Part shown: positions 1 to 5,551 of the stretch, one piece after another
Numbering within the stretch: the first letter of the stretch is position 1
Layout: every line of letters begins with the position of its first letter
DNA from: Vulcanimicrobiota bacterium
GTDB lineage: Bacteria > Vulcanimicrobiota > Vulcanimicrobiia > Vulcanimicrobiales > Vulcanimicrobiaceae
NCBI GenBank assembly: GCA_013289785.1
Contig: JABCZE010000070.1
Coordinates: forward strand, 1-7,522
Length of the DNA stretch: 7,522 bases
Direction of reading: 5' to 3'
The notes under the pieces: model-generated
Databases searched by the model: none
Seen by the model: only the letters and a program-made list of their open reading frames with translations
What the model was told of the DNA's origin: nothing
Translations under genes and position numbers: made by a program

Positions 1-1
1 C

Positions 2-1222
2 GTAACCGAGCGCGACGGGTTCACGGGGAACCTCTTTTGGCAGGCCAACTATAACGGGTTTACGACGCCGGTCTATGGTGACTACGCCAAGTTTCTTGCC
101 TCATACTCCGTTTTGAGAAACGAAGGTGCGACGGAGCTTCCGGCGACGTACCGCGGCATCAAGACGATGGACGGCAAGCAGGCCGGCGTCGTGCGCGTGA
201 CGCTGAAGAATGCCGACCCGATCGACATCTACGTCGATCCGGCGACGGGGGCTTACGTCGCGGCGACGGTCGATCCGGACGGCAACTACGAAACGACCTA
301 CCACATCCGGTCCTATCAGGACGTCCTGCCGGGCAAGAAGATGGCGTCGTCGTTTACGGTCGACGACGACAAGTCGGTAACGACGTTCACGAAGTTCGAG
401 CCGAACGTCTCCGTAACGGCGCAAGACCTTCATCCCCCGGCGCCGCTCGCGTCGTGGACGTTCGGCGACGCGACGGCGTTCCCGTTCACCATGACGCACG
501 ACCGGATGCTCGTCGACGCGACGATCAACGGCGTGAAGGGCCGGTTTCTTCTAGACACCGGTGCCGACGCTATCGTTCTCGACGACGCTTTCGCCGACCG
601 CGCGCACGTCGAAGTGCTCAACAGCTCGGACCAAGCCTACATGATCTCCGGCGAAGTCAAGACGCGCCTTCGTAAAATACAAACGGTCACGCTTGGTAAT
701 TCGACGTTGCACGACGTCGTCGCATTCTCTCAGACCGTTCGCCCTTCGGAGTACGGAACCGATCCCCGCGACCAGTTTGACGGCTTCATCGGGTTCGATC
801 TCTTCGCCGGCTCGGTCGTCAAACTCAACGTTTACGATGCAACGATGGCCATTCTCGATCCGAACACGGACCTTTCGTCCGAAAAAGGGCTCCCGATCAT
901 CGCGGATCTCTCGCAAGGGACCCCGATCGTTCCGATGACCCTCAATAATTCGATGCCGGTAAACGCCATGCTCGATACCGGCAGCCCCGGACTCATCTTC
1001 TTTGGACCGGACTTGGTTACAAAGTATCATTTCAAGATTTTCGCCGGCTGCACGAACATCAACACGCTTTCGATCGGGCCGATCGTCTACGCCGGCGAAT
1101 CCGCCTGCCAGTACGGACTATCGGAAAATTATATGTTGATCGGATTCGACTTCCTCAGGCACTTCGACTTCGTCTTCGATTATCCCCACGGCCGCATGTA
1201 CATGCGGCCAAATAAGAACTAG
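2..1222 (+). CDS. Two-lobed retropepsin-like aspartic protease, 5' truncated
   Basis: The frame is open from the first bases of the window, so the gene starts upstream; a TTG at 113 is internal, because in-frame, protein-like sequence precedes it. The 406 visible residues fall into two parts. Residues 1 to about 145 resemble the LolA/outer-membrane-lipoprotein-sorting style of periplasmic beta domain and end in a Pro-rich linker (HPPAP). The rest is a single-chain aspartic protease: lobe 1 has DTGA with catalytic Asp185 and a downstream IGFD near residue 263, and lobe 2 has DTGS with Asp325 and IGFD near 380. The paired DTG and hydrophobic-Gly motifs are typical of a pepsin-like pseudodimer, so peptide hydrolysis in the cell envelope is likely. 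The signal peptide would lie outside the window. Its TAG stop shares the palindrome CTAG with the stop of the converging gene. The protease call is firm; the substrate is unknown. Confidence 0.85.
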   Translation, partial: VTERDGFTGNLFWQANYNGFTTPVYGDYAKFLASYSVLRNEGATELPATYRGIKTMDGKQAGVVRVTLKNADPIDIYVDPATGAYVAATVDPDGNYETTYHIRSYQDVLPGKKMASSFTVDDDKSVTTFTKFEPNVSVTAQDLHPPAPLASWTFGDATAFPFTMTHDRMLVDATINGVKGRFLLDTGADAIVLDDAFADRAHVEVLNSSDQAYMISGEVKTRLRKIQTVTLGNSTLHDVVAFSQTVRPSEYGTDPRDQFDGFIGFDLFAGSVVKLNVYDATMAILDPNTDLSSEKGLPIIADLSQGTPIVPMTLNNSMPVNAMLDTGSPGLIFFGPDLVTKYHFKIFAGCTNINTLSIGPIVYAGESACQYGLSENYMLIGFDFLRHFDFVFDYPHGRMYMRPNKN

Positions 1223-1470
1223 TCTACGTTGTTGGGTGAAAGACGCGAAGCGACTTCTCGATAAAGATGGCGCATCGCCTCGTTGAGCAGCGCAGAGATC
1301 CGGAACAGCCCGTCGCCCGAGATACGCAGCGCCATCCAGGGCGTTCCTTGATGCCGTTGAACCAACAGATACGTTTGGTTACCCACGGCATAGATTCCAA
1401 ATTGGTCCGATTCCGCGATCTGCTCTAGGCCATCGAGGGTCGATTGATCGACCCGTTCGTCGAAATACAT
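1219..1470 (-). CDS. Hypothetical protein, 83 residues
   Basis: I do not recognise this protein. It starts at an ATG two bases after the stop of the upstream exported protein and ends at a TAG that overlaps the stop of the converging protease gene. The gene fills the whole gap between its neighbours, which supports it being real. The sequence is mixed and soluble: an acidic N-terminus, a middle part rich in beta-forming residues (YAVGNQTYLLVQRH), and a likely amphipathic C-terminal helix (about residues 57-76). There is no signal peptide, membrane segment or cysteine, so it should be cytoplasmic. No Shine-Dalgarno sequence is visible before the ATG, so translation probably depends on coupling to the upstream gene. 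No function can be assigned. Confidence 0.6.
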   Translation of the reverse strand: MYFDERVDQSTLDGLEQIAESDQFGIYAVGNQTYLLVQRHQGTPWMALRISGDGLFRISALLNEAMRHLYREVASRLSPNNVD

Positions 1471-1472
1471 AG

Positions 1473-1883
1473 CTACGGCGACATGGCAATCGGCGCACAG
1501 GCCACGTACTTTGTCGTATCGGCGCTGCTTTCATGGACGTCGATGACGTATTGTCCCTTAAGCAGGTCGCCGAGGGTGATGCCGGATATCGTCGTCGTGC
1601 TGCTCCCGTGTACGATATTGGTCAGAGCATATTTGGGTGCCGGGTCCGGGTTTGCGCAGGTGCCGGCGTGAATGTGGATGGGTTGTGAGCCGTTTTGACC
1701 GCCGGCCATCGTCACGACGACGGTGACTCCGCCGGGGATCTGCTGCAGTGTTACGGTACCGGTCTCACCGGGCCGGTTCTGAGCGTACAGTTTTAACTGC
1801 AGGGCGGCCGGAGCGGCATTAGCCGCCGTACAAGCGATTGTGCCGATTGCGGCTGCGGCGATTGTCGTGCGCAGAATATGCAT
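1473..1883 (-). CDS. Exported CHRD / Cu-Zn SOD-like small protein
   Basis: The product is 136 residues with a clear Sec signal peptide: a short basic start (MHILRTT), an Ala-rich core and a likely cut after ANA near residue 23. The mature part looks like one beta-sandwich domain of the CHRD/superoxide-dismutase-like type. It has an IHIHAG stretch (His70, His72) followed by Cys76, His92 in VHG, and a closing strand YVIDVHES (His117) followed by Cys129. In CHRD and Cu/Zn SOD folds the HxH pair lies in the equivalent strand, but the full set of SOD copper and zinc ligands and the catalytic Arg are not evident, so dismutase activity should not be assumed. Cys76 and Cys129 could form a disulfide. 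The start overlaps the 3' end of the phosphatase gene by 65 bases. Only a weak purine run (AAAAGATGAACC) precedes the ATG. A metal-binding or structural envelope role is possible. Confidence 0.72.
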   Translation of the reverse strand: MHILRTTIAAAAIGTIACTAANAAPAALQLKLYAQNRPGETGTVTLQQIPGGVTVVVTMAGGQNGSQPIHIHAGTCANPDPAPKYALTNIVHGSSTTTISGITLGDLLKGQYVIDVHESSADTTKYVACAPIAMSP

Positions 1884-2601
1884 GGTTCATCTTTTCTATT
1901 GGCAGATTTGGTGATTGAGGATCCGGCAGCTCGCGCAGCGCGGTTACGGCCGCGTCGTCGTGCCCGCGACAGTTTTGAAAGACGTGCTCCGCAATGGCTG
2001 TCGCCAAATCCGGCGCGGGCACATCGTACAGCGCTCGGCACGCCTCAACGAGATCGCGTTCGCCGCGCAGAAGGTCGCGCTCGTGTTCGATGACGCCGTC
2101 GGTGTATAAGACGATCAGCGCGCCGGCCGGAAGTGCGACAACGTAATCCGCCGCGCGGTGCTTCGGGAAAACGCCCAGCGGCAAATCGCCAACGGTAGGC
2201 GCTAGGAATCCATGGAGGCTTGGAGTCATCATGAGCGGCGCGGGGTGGCCCGCGTTCGCGAACGTAAACGTGCGAAGCCGCCAGTTCAAGACGGCAACGA
2301 TGGCGGTGACGATAAGGTCGCGTCTTCGCGAGTACGCTACGGCGTTCGCGACGGACAGTACTTCCGATGGATGCGGGTTTTTCTGGATACTCGATAGGAC
2401 CGCCGCGCGCACGATTTCCATCGTTTCGGCGGCGGACTCACCGTGACCCGATACGTCGCCGATCGTCAAGGCGATCGCGTCTTCCGAGAGTGCGAGCGCG
2501 TCGCACCAGTCGCCGCCATAGCGCGCGTTGCCGGCAGGGGAGTTCAAAAGACTCACATTCCACGGGAGAGAGTCTGGCGCAGCGTGGCCGCTAAGCTGCA
2601 A
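1819..2601 (-). CDS. SpoIIE/RsbU-type PP2C serine phosphatase
   Basis: This is a single catalytic domain of the SpoIIE/RsbU phosphatase family (PF07228), which typically dephosphorylates phospho-serine on anti-anti-sigma (STAS) proteins in partner-switching pathways. With a TTG start at 2601 it is 260 residues. Visible motifs are GGDW at 29-32 with metal-binding Asp31, GDVSGHG at 48-54, NAGHP at 116-120, YTDG at 166-169 and the closing DDAAVTAL with Asp215-Asp216, so the Mn/Mg site looks intact. The frame reaches another TTG at 2631, but I prefer 2601: it overlaps the receiver gene by only 11 bases and has GGAT upstream. There is no N-terminal sensor domain; the separate receiver protein encoded just before probably supplies the input. 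The last 25 or so residues, after the catalytic fold, are Arg/Asn-rich and overlap the next gene, so that tail may be non-essential. The family call is firm; the target is not seen. Confidence 0.88.
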   Translation of the reverse strand: MQLSGHAAPDSLPWNVSLLNSPAGNARYGGDWCDALALSEDAIALTIGDVSGHGESAAETMEIVRAAVLSSIQKNPHPSEVLSVANAVAYSRRRDLIVTAIVAVLNWRLRTFTFANAGHPAPLMMTPSLHGFLAPTVGDLPLGVFPKHRAADYVVALPAGALIVLYTDGVIEHERDLLRGERDLVEACRALYDVPAPDLATAIAEHVFQNCRGHDDAAVTALRELPDPQSPNLPIEKMNHAYSAHDNRRSRNRHNRLYGG

Positions 2602-2980
2602 AACGTGGATCCGTATAGCAGCCGGTAGCAAGCGCGTGCCGCAAGCCGGCCGTAAGTTGTGATTCGGTCGATTCTTTGGAAAGCACGCCGGTGGCGCCGG
2701 CGAGGTGGCATGCGCGACTCCAAGAAGATCCTACGCCCGCGGTGTAGACGACGATGACGCACTCGGGCAGAACGAAGCGAAGCTGACGCAGCGCCTCGAG
2801 CGAGTCGACTTTTAAGTGGTCGATGTCGGCAACGAGAACGTCGGGAGCGAGCCTCCCTAAAGCGGCTACGTCGAGGGCCGCGAGGAGGGTGTAGCCCGAC
2901 TCGCCGGCGCCTTTGAGTGCGCGGCCGAGCAGCGGGGTGTCCTTGGGGTCGACGGCGGCCAGGCAACATACGCGGGCCAT
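2591..2980 (-). CDS. Stand-alone response-regulator receiver domain
   Basis: The 129 residues match one CheY-like receiver domain with no output domain. The likely phospho-acceptor is Asp52 in DVLVADID, followed by a switch threonine at 80 (VYTAG) and the conserved lysine at 102 in GVLSKES, preceded by GATG as in typical receivers. The N-terminal acidic pocket is reduced: only Asp11 is seen where a pair of acids is usual, so metal binding and phosphorylation may be weak or altered. It is the first gene of the minus-strand cluster and its end overlaps the phosphatase start, so the two probably form a split version of the common receiver-PP2C fusion, with the receiver controlling the phosphatase. 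The ATG at 2980 is preceded directly by AT-rich TAATATTAT and no clear Shine-Dalgarno sequence; a very short or leaderless mRNA is possible. Confidence 0.78.
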   Translation of the reverse strand: MARVCCLAAVDPKDTPLLGRALKGAGESGYTLLAALDVAALGRLAPDVLVADIDHLKVDSLEALRQLRFVLPECVIVVYTAGVGSSWSRACHLAGATGVLSKESTESQLTAGLRHALATGCYTDPRFAA

Positions 2981-3144
2981 ATAATATTACGCTTTCAGGG
3001 CGACCGGCTTAGAGCCGAACCGCAAGAAGGGCGGCATTCTTTTCCTCGAAACCGAAGTAACCGGTCGAATCGGAGAACAAGCATCTCCGAGCGTAGCATG
3101 GCCTCTAGAAAGCAACTATCCTGAAAAAGCGCGATATCGCCGAT
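2981..3144. promoter_or_regulatory. Divergent intergenic control region
   Basis: These 164 bases separate the divergently transcribed receiver gene and LuxR-type gene and must hold both promoters. Seen here: AT-rich TAATATTAT next to the receiver start (on the minus strand), a 5-bp inverted repeat CGGCT/AGCCG at 3005-3017, a 7-bp pair CGACCGG (3001-3007) and CCGGTCG (3061-3067), and a 7-bp inverted repeat at 3070-3090. No convincing -35/-10 pair for a housekeeping sigma factor is visible in either direction. The dyads are candidate operator sites, for example for the adjacent LuxR-type protein, but that is inference. Confidence 0.4.
3070..3090. repeat. Inverted repeat TCGGAGA-N7-TCTCCGA
   Basis: Perfect 7-base arms at 3070-3076 and 3084-3090 are separated by 7 bases. 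This spacing suits a dimeric regulator site or a small hairpin. It lies about 55 bases before the LuxR-type start and is not followed by a T-run, so it does not look like a terminator. Confidence 0.5.
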
Positions 3145-4134
3145 TTGCTGCCGGAGTCCGATCCGGCGCATCCGATTATTATGGCGATCCTTCGCGTCGT
3201 ACCGGCTTCGCGCTGGGCGTTTGCGCGCCTGAGCTCCGACGGAGAGCTGGCGGGCCTTCTTCTCGACTCGAAGGAAAGCGAGGGCGAACTCTCGCGACTC
3301 AAGAACGAGTTCGAGCGGCAGCGCGTAAAGGCCAAAACCGGCGCGCGAATCGCAGCTACGCTCGGCCCGCTCGGCGATTTCGAAAGCGGCATCACCCTGC
3401 TATTTGCCGATGCCCGTGCCAGTTTCGGTATCTTGACGCTCCTGCGCACGAGCGAGTTGGGACCGTTTACCTCAAGCGAAATCAGTGTCTTAGCGTTGTC
3501 CCTCGACGCCACGTCCGAACGCCTCTCGGCGCTGCGCCTCAACCCGTCTGATGCTGCGGGATACGCTTCTTCCGATGCTGACGAGCCAACCGGCGATTCG
3601 CAAACCACCGGCGAATCGTTTTACGTGCTGGACAAAGAGTTGCAGATCGTGCTGGCCTGGTCGGCCGACGACCAACGACGCGTCGCGTTAACGGGGCTGC
3701 GCACCAGGATCGCGGACCGCCTGCCGGCCGTACTCGAAGAAACCGTTCGCGACCTGGTCGCGGGCTGGCGCAGTGACGCGGCGACGCAGGAGGCGGGCAT
3801 CGCCCATCCGGTTCCGTTTTTAGTGGTGCGGACTCGGCCCATGTCGGGACCGGCCGGGCTCTTTATCGGGGTGCGGATCGATCGCTTTCAGCCGCCGCAC
3901 TCGCTGACCGGACCCGCGGCACGCTTCCATATCTCGCCGCGCGAACTGCAGGTGCTGGCGCTGCTGCTCGACGGCGCGAAACTCGACGAGATCGGCCGAA
4001 AGCTGCACATCACCACCTCGACCATTCAGGACCACATCAAGAGCATGGTGGATAAAACCGGGAGCCGGAACCGAAGCGAGTTGATCGCGCGGGTGCTGGG
4101 GTGGGAAAATACGTCGGAGGACCGGCCGGCCTAA
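3145..4134 (+). CDS. LuxR-type regulator with GAF/PAS-like sensor region
   Basis: The C-terminus (about residues 261-320) is a LuxR/GerE helix-turn-helix: SPRELQVLALL, then LDEIGRKLHITTSTIQDHIK as the recognition unit, and a Lys/Arg-rich end. This indicates a DNA-binding transcription regulator. The N-terminal 130 residues have the look of a GAF-like domain, and residues 156-245 (FYVLDKELQIVL onward) of a PAS-like domain; both fold calls are tentative. No receiver or transmembrane segment is seen, so it probably senses a cytoplasmic signal or partner. The start is uncertain: I give TTG 3145, but the frame is open back to 3109, and reading from CTG 3121 adds a natural-looking LKKRDIAD with AGAAAG upstream; ATG 3181 is a further option. 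It is divergent from the receiver/phosphatase cluster, so joint control is plausible. The ligand and regulon cannot be told. Confidence 0.8.
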   Translation: MLPESDPAHPIIMAILRVVPASRWAFARLSSDGELAGLLLDSKESEGELSRLKNEFERQRVKAKTGARIAATLGPLGDFESGITLLFADARASFGILTLLRTSELGPFTSSEISVLALSLDATSERLSALRLNPSDAAGYASSDADEPTGDSQTTGESFYVLDKELQIVLAWSADDQRRVALTGLRTRIADRLPAVLEETVRDLVAGWRSDAATQEAGIAHPVPFLVVRTRPMSGPAGLFIGVRIDRFQPPHSLTGPAARFHISPRELQVLALLLDGAKLDEIGRKLHITTSTIQDHIKSMVDKTGSRNRSELIARVLGWENTSEDRPA

Positions 4135-4177
4135 AGAATCGCGCTTTCCACTATCCCGCCCGGCTCTTCATCCACGC

Positions 4178-4183
4178 TATAAT
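4178..4183 (+). promoter_or_regulatory. Consensus -10 element before desaturase
   Basis: TATAAT matches the housekeeping -10 consensus exactly and lies 54 bases before the desaturase ATG, giving an expected leader of about 48 bases. The bases at -35 distance (4155-4160, CCCGCC) do not match TTGACA and there is no extended TG, so an activator may be needed, or the match may be chance. Confidence 0.4.
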
Positions 4184-4237
4184 CAAGGCTCCATTTGCTC
4201 CAAAACATGAAAGCTCCGACCTTTGCGAACCGCCCAC

Positions 4238-5101
4238 ATGGTTTTTTCCGGCGAGTCCGACGTCACGTCCAAGGACCGGTTCTATCGCCATCTTAAAGGC
4301 TTCGGATTACTAGGAATTCACCTGGGGGCGGTTGCGGCATTCTGGCCGGCCTTCTTTCAGTGGCCCGCTCTGGCAGCCGCCGCGGTCGTATTCTATACTA
4401 CCGTGGCGTTGGGAATTTCGCTGTGCTTCCATCGTACGCTCACGCACCGCAGCCTGCGCCTTTTCAAACCATTTGAATACTTGCTGGCGATTTTCGGAAC
4501 GCTCGCGCTGCAAGGCGATCCAATTCGATGGGTAGCGGTGCACCGCAAGCACCACGCGCATGCCGACCACGAGGGCGACCCGCACAGCATTCAACCCGGT
4601 TTTACCTGGGCGCACGTGGCGTGGCTCTACCGGAACAACATCGCGCTGCCCTCGGACGAAGAGATGCTGCACTTCGCACCCGACCTCTACGCCCAGCCAT
4701 TCTATCGCGCACTGCAATACTTCAATATTCCGCTTCAGGTGGCGCTAGGGCTCGGGCTCTTTGCGCTCGGCGGATGGTCGTGGGTGGTCTGGGGGATTTT
4801 CGTCAGGCTCGTGATCAGCTATCATTCGACGTGGCTGGTCAACAGCGCGTCGCATACCCTGGGCTATCGGACCTACGAGACTACCGATCGGTCGACGAAC
4901 TGTTGGTGGGTGGCTCTTATTTCGTGGGGCGAAGGCTGGCATAACAACCATCACGCCTTTCCGTTCTCGGCCCGGCACGGACTGCGCTGGTTTGAGATCG
5001 ACATGACGTGGTGGCACGTGCAGTTGCTCAAATTTCTGCATCTAGCAGACCGAATTAGAATTCCGAGCAAGGCCATGCAAAAGCGCTTCCGCGTAACCTG
5101 A
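4238..5101 (+). CDS. Acyl-CoA (stearoyl-CoA/delta-9 type) fatty acid desaturase
   Basis: This is an integral-membrane di-iron desaturase that should introduce a cis double bond into a saturated acyl chain (probably delta-9 on acyl-CoA or acyl-lipid; regiochemistry cannot be read). With ATG 4238 it is 287 residues. All histidine boxes are present: HRTLTH at 65-70, HRKHH at 102-106 followed by a downstream DPH, and WHNNHH ending at 239. NSASH at 202-206 matches the extra Asn/His metal-ligand motif of stearoyl-CoA desaturases. Hydrophobic segments at about 22-40, 45-65 and 168-195 give the usual membrane hairpins. There is no fused cytochrome b5 domain, so electrons come from a separate protein. 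A TTG at 4223 would add five residues; neither start has a clear Shine-Dalgarno sequence. The role is membrane fluidity, often linked to cold. The catalytic site looks complete. Confidence 0.93.
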   Translation: MVFSGESDVTSKDRFYRHLKGFGLLGIHLGAVAAFWPAFFQWPALAAAAVVFYTTVALGISLCFHRTLTHRSLRLFKPFEYLLAIFGTLALQGDPIRWVAVHRKHHAHADHEGDPHSIQPGFTWAHVAWLYRNNIALPSDEEMLHFAPDLYAQPFYRALQYFNIPLQVALGLGLFALGGWSWVVWGIFVRLVISYHSTWLVNSASHTLGYRTYETTDRSTNCWWVALISWGEGWHNNHHAFPFSARHGLRWFEIDMTWWHVQLLKFLHLADRIRIPSKAMQKRFRVT

Positions 5102-5148
5102 GACGACATTGCAACTTCTAGCGCCTTTTTGACGGTCTCAACAAAGTT

Positions 5149-5481
5149 ATGGTCGATATCTTGCCGGTCGCCGCTCTCGCGATTACGGGTTCCGTCAAAG
5201 GGCCGCAAAGCTCGGAGCACTCCGAGCCGGTCTTCGGAGGCTATGCGAACGCGCGCGGCGAGATCGTTTTGTTTGCCAAAGACCTCGCCTATCACGTCAA
5301 CTTCAAAAACCAGATTTTGAAAGAACGGCCGCCGCTTAACGCCGGCGCGCAGGCGCGCTACGATGCAGCGCAAGCCGGCGAGGATTTTGAATACGGCACC
5401 AAGACCTTTCTCCGCCTGAGCCGCCAGGCAATCTCCGATATATGTGAGGCCGGCCACTTTAGGGTCGGATCGAGATACTAA
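5149..5481 (+). CDS. Hypothetical protein, 110 residues
   Basis: I do not recognise this protein. It has an ATG start, a moderately hydrophobic first 15 residues too weak for a confident signal peptide, then a charged soluble body (GGYANARGEIVLFAKDL, an Ala/Gln-rich stretch near 68-76, a basic C-terminus). Codons end mostly in G or C in this frame, which supports coding here rather than in the long opposite-strand ORF over the same stretch. The frame is open back to 5122, just after a TAG, and no good ribosome binding site precedes ATG 5149, so this could be the remnant of a larger gene. It lies 47 bases after the desaturase and could be co-transcribed with it. Function unknown; reality of the gene is moderately likely. 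Confidence 0.5.
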   Translation: MVDILPVAALAITGSVKGPQSSEHSEPVFGGYANARGEIVLFAKDLAYHVNFKNQILKERPPLNAGAQARYDAAQAGEDFEYGTKTFLRLSRQAISDICEAGHFRVGSRY

Positions 5482-5493
5482 GCGAAGACCTGC

Positions 5494-5519
5494 GCAACGC
5501 GTAATTTTACGCGGCGCTT
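5494..5519 (+). promoter_or_regulatory. Leader hairpin 1 (also an inverted repeat in DNA)
   Basis: CGCGTAA (5500-5506) and TTACGCG (5509-5515) are perfect inverted arms around TT. As RNA this folds to six pairs with an AUUU loop, and GCGC at 5494-5497 and 5516-5519 adds four pairs across an AA bulge. It sits between the 110-residue ORF and the first ice-binding-like gene. It could be a regulator's operator in DNA or a leader hairpin in RNA; no T-run follows it. Confidence 0.5.
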
Positions 5520-5524
5520 CTAGA

Positions 5525-5540
5525 CCGCCGCTTCCGGCGG
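5525..5540 (+). promoter_or_regulatory. Leader hairpin 2, overlapping the ribosome binding site
   Basis: CCGCCG (5525-5530) pairs perfectly with CGGCGG (5535-5540) across a CTTC loop. The right arm contributes the first two G of the GGAG ribosome binding site (5539-5542) of the downstream lipoprotein gene, so folding would hinder ribosome entry. The hairpin is followed by AGTTTGGTTTT, an interrupted T-rich stretch, so a weak terminator or attenuator is the main alternative. Confidence 0.5.
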
Positions 5541-5542
5541 AG
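5539..5542 (+). promoter_or_regulatory. Ribosome binding site, first ice-binding-like gene
   Basis: GGAG lies nine bases before ATG 5552 and decides that start over the in-frame ATG at 5444. The same GGAG with a nine-base spacer precedes the second copy. Confidence 0.7.
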
Positions 5543-5551
5543 TTTGGTTTT

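Noticed and set aside
551..1030. 159-codon minus-strand frame opposite the protease
   Set aside because: Antisense shadow of a gene with clear catalytic motifs.
2553..2969. 138-codon minus-strand frame over the receiver gene
   Set aside because: Arg-rich composition and no motif; the overlapping frame holds a convincing receiver domain.
4223..4237. TTG start for the desaturase
   Set aside because: The ATG five codons later is the simpler choice; neither has a clear ribosome binding site, so this is a preference, not proof.
5099..5140. Inverted repeat TGAGAC/GTCTCA after the desaturase
   Set aside because: Only six pairs with a 30-base loop and no following T-run; unlikely as a terminator.
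5444..5551. 36-residue N-terminal extension of the first ice-binding-like gene
   Set aside because: It would bury the lipoprotein signal peptide; ATG 5552 has a good GGAG site and matches the start of copy 2.
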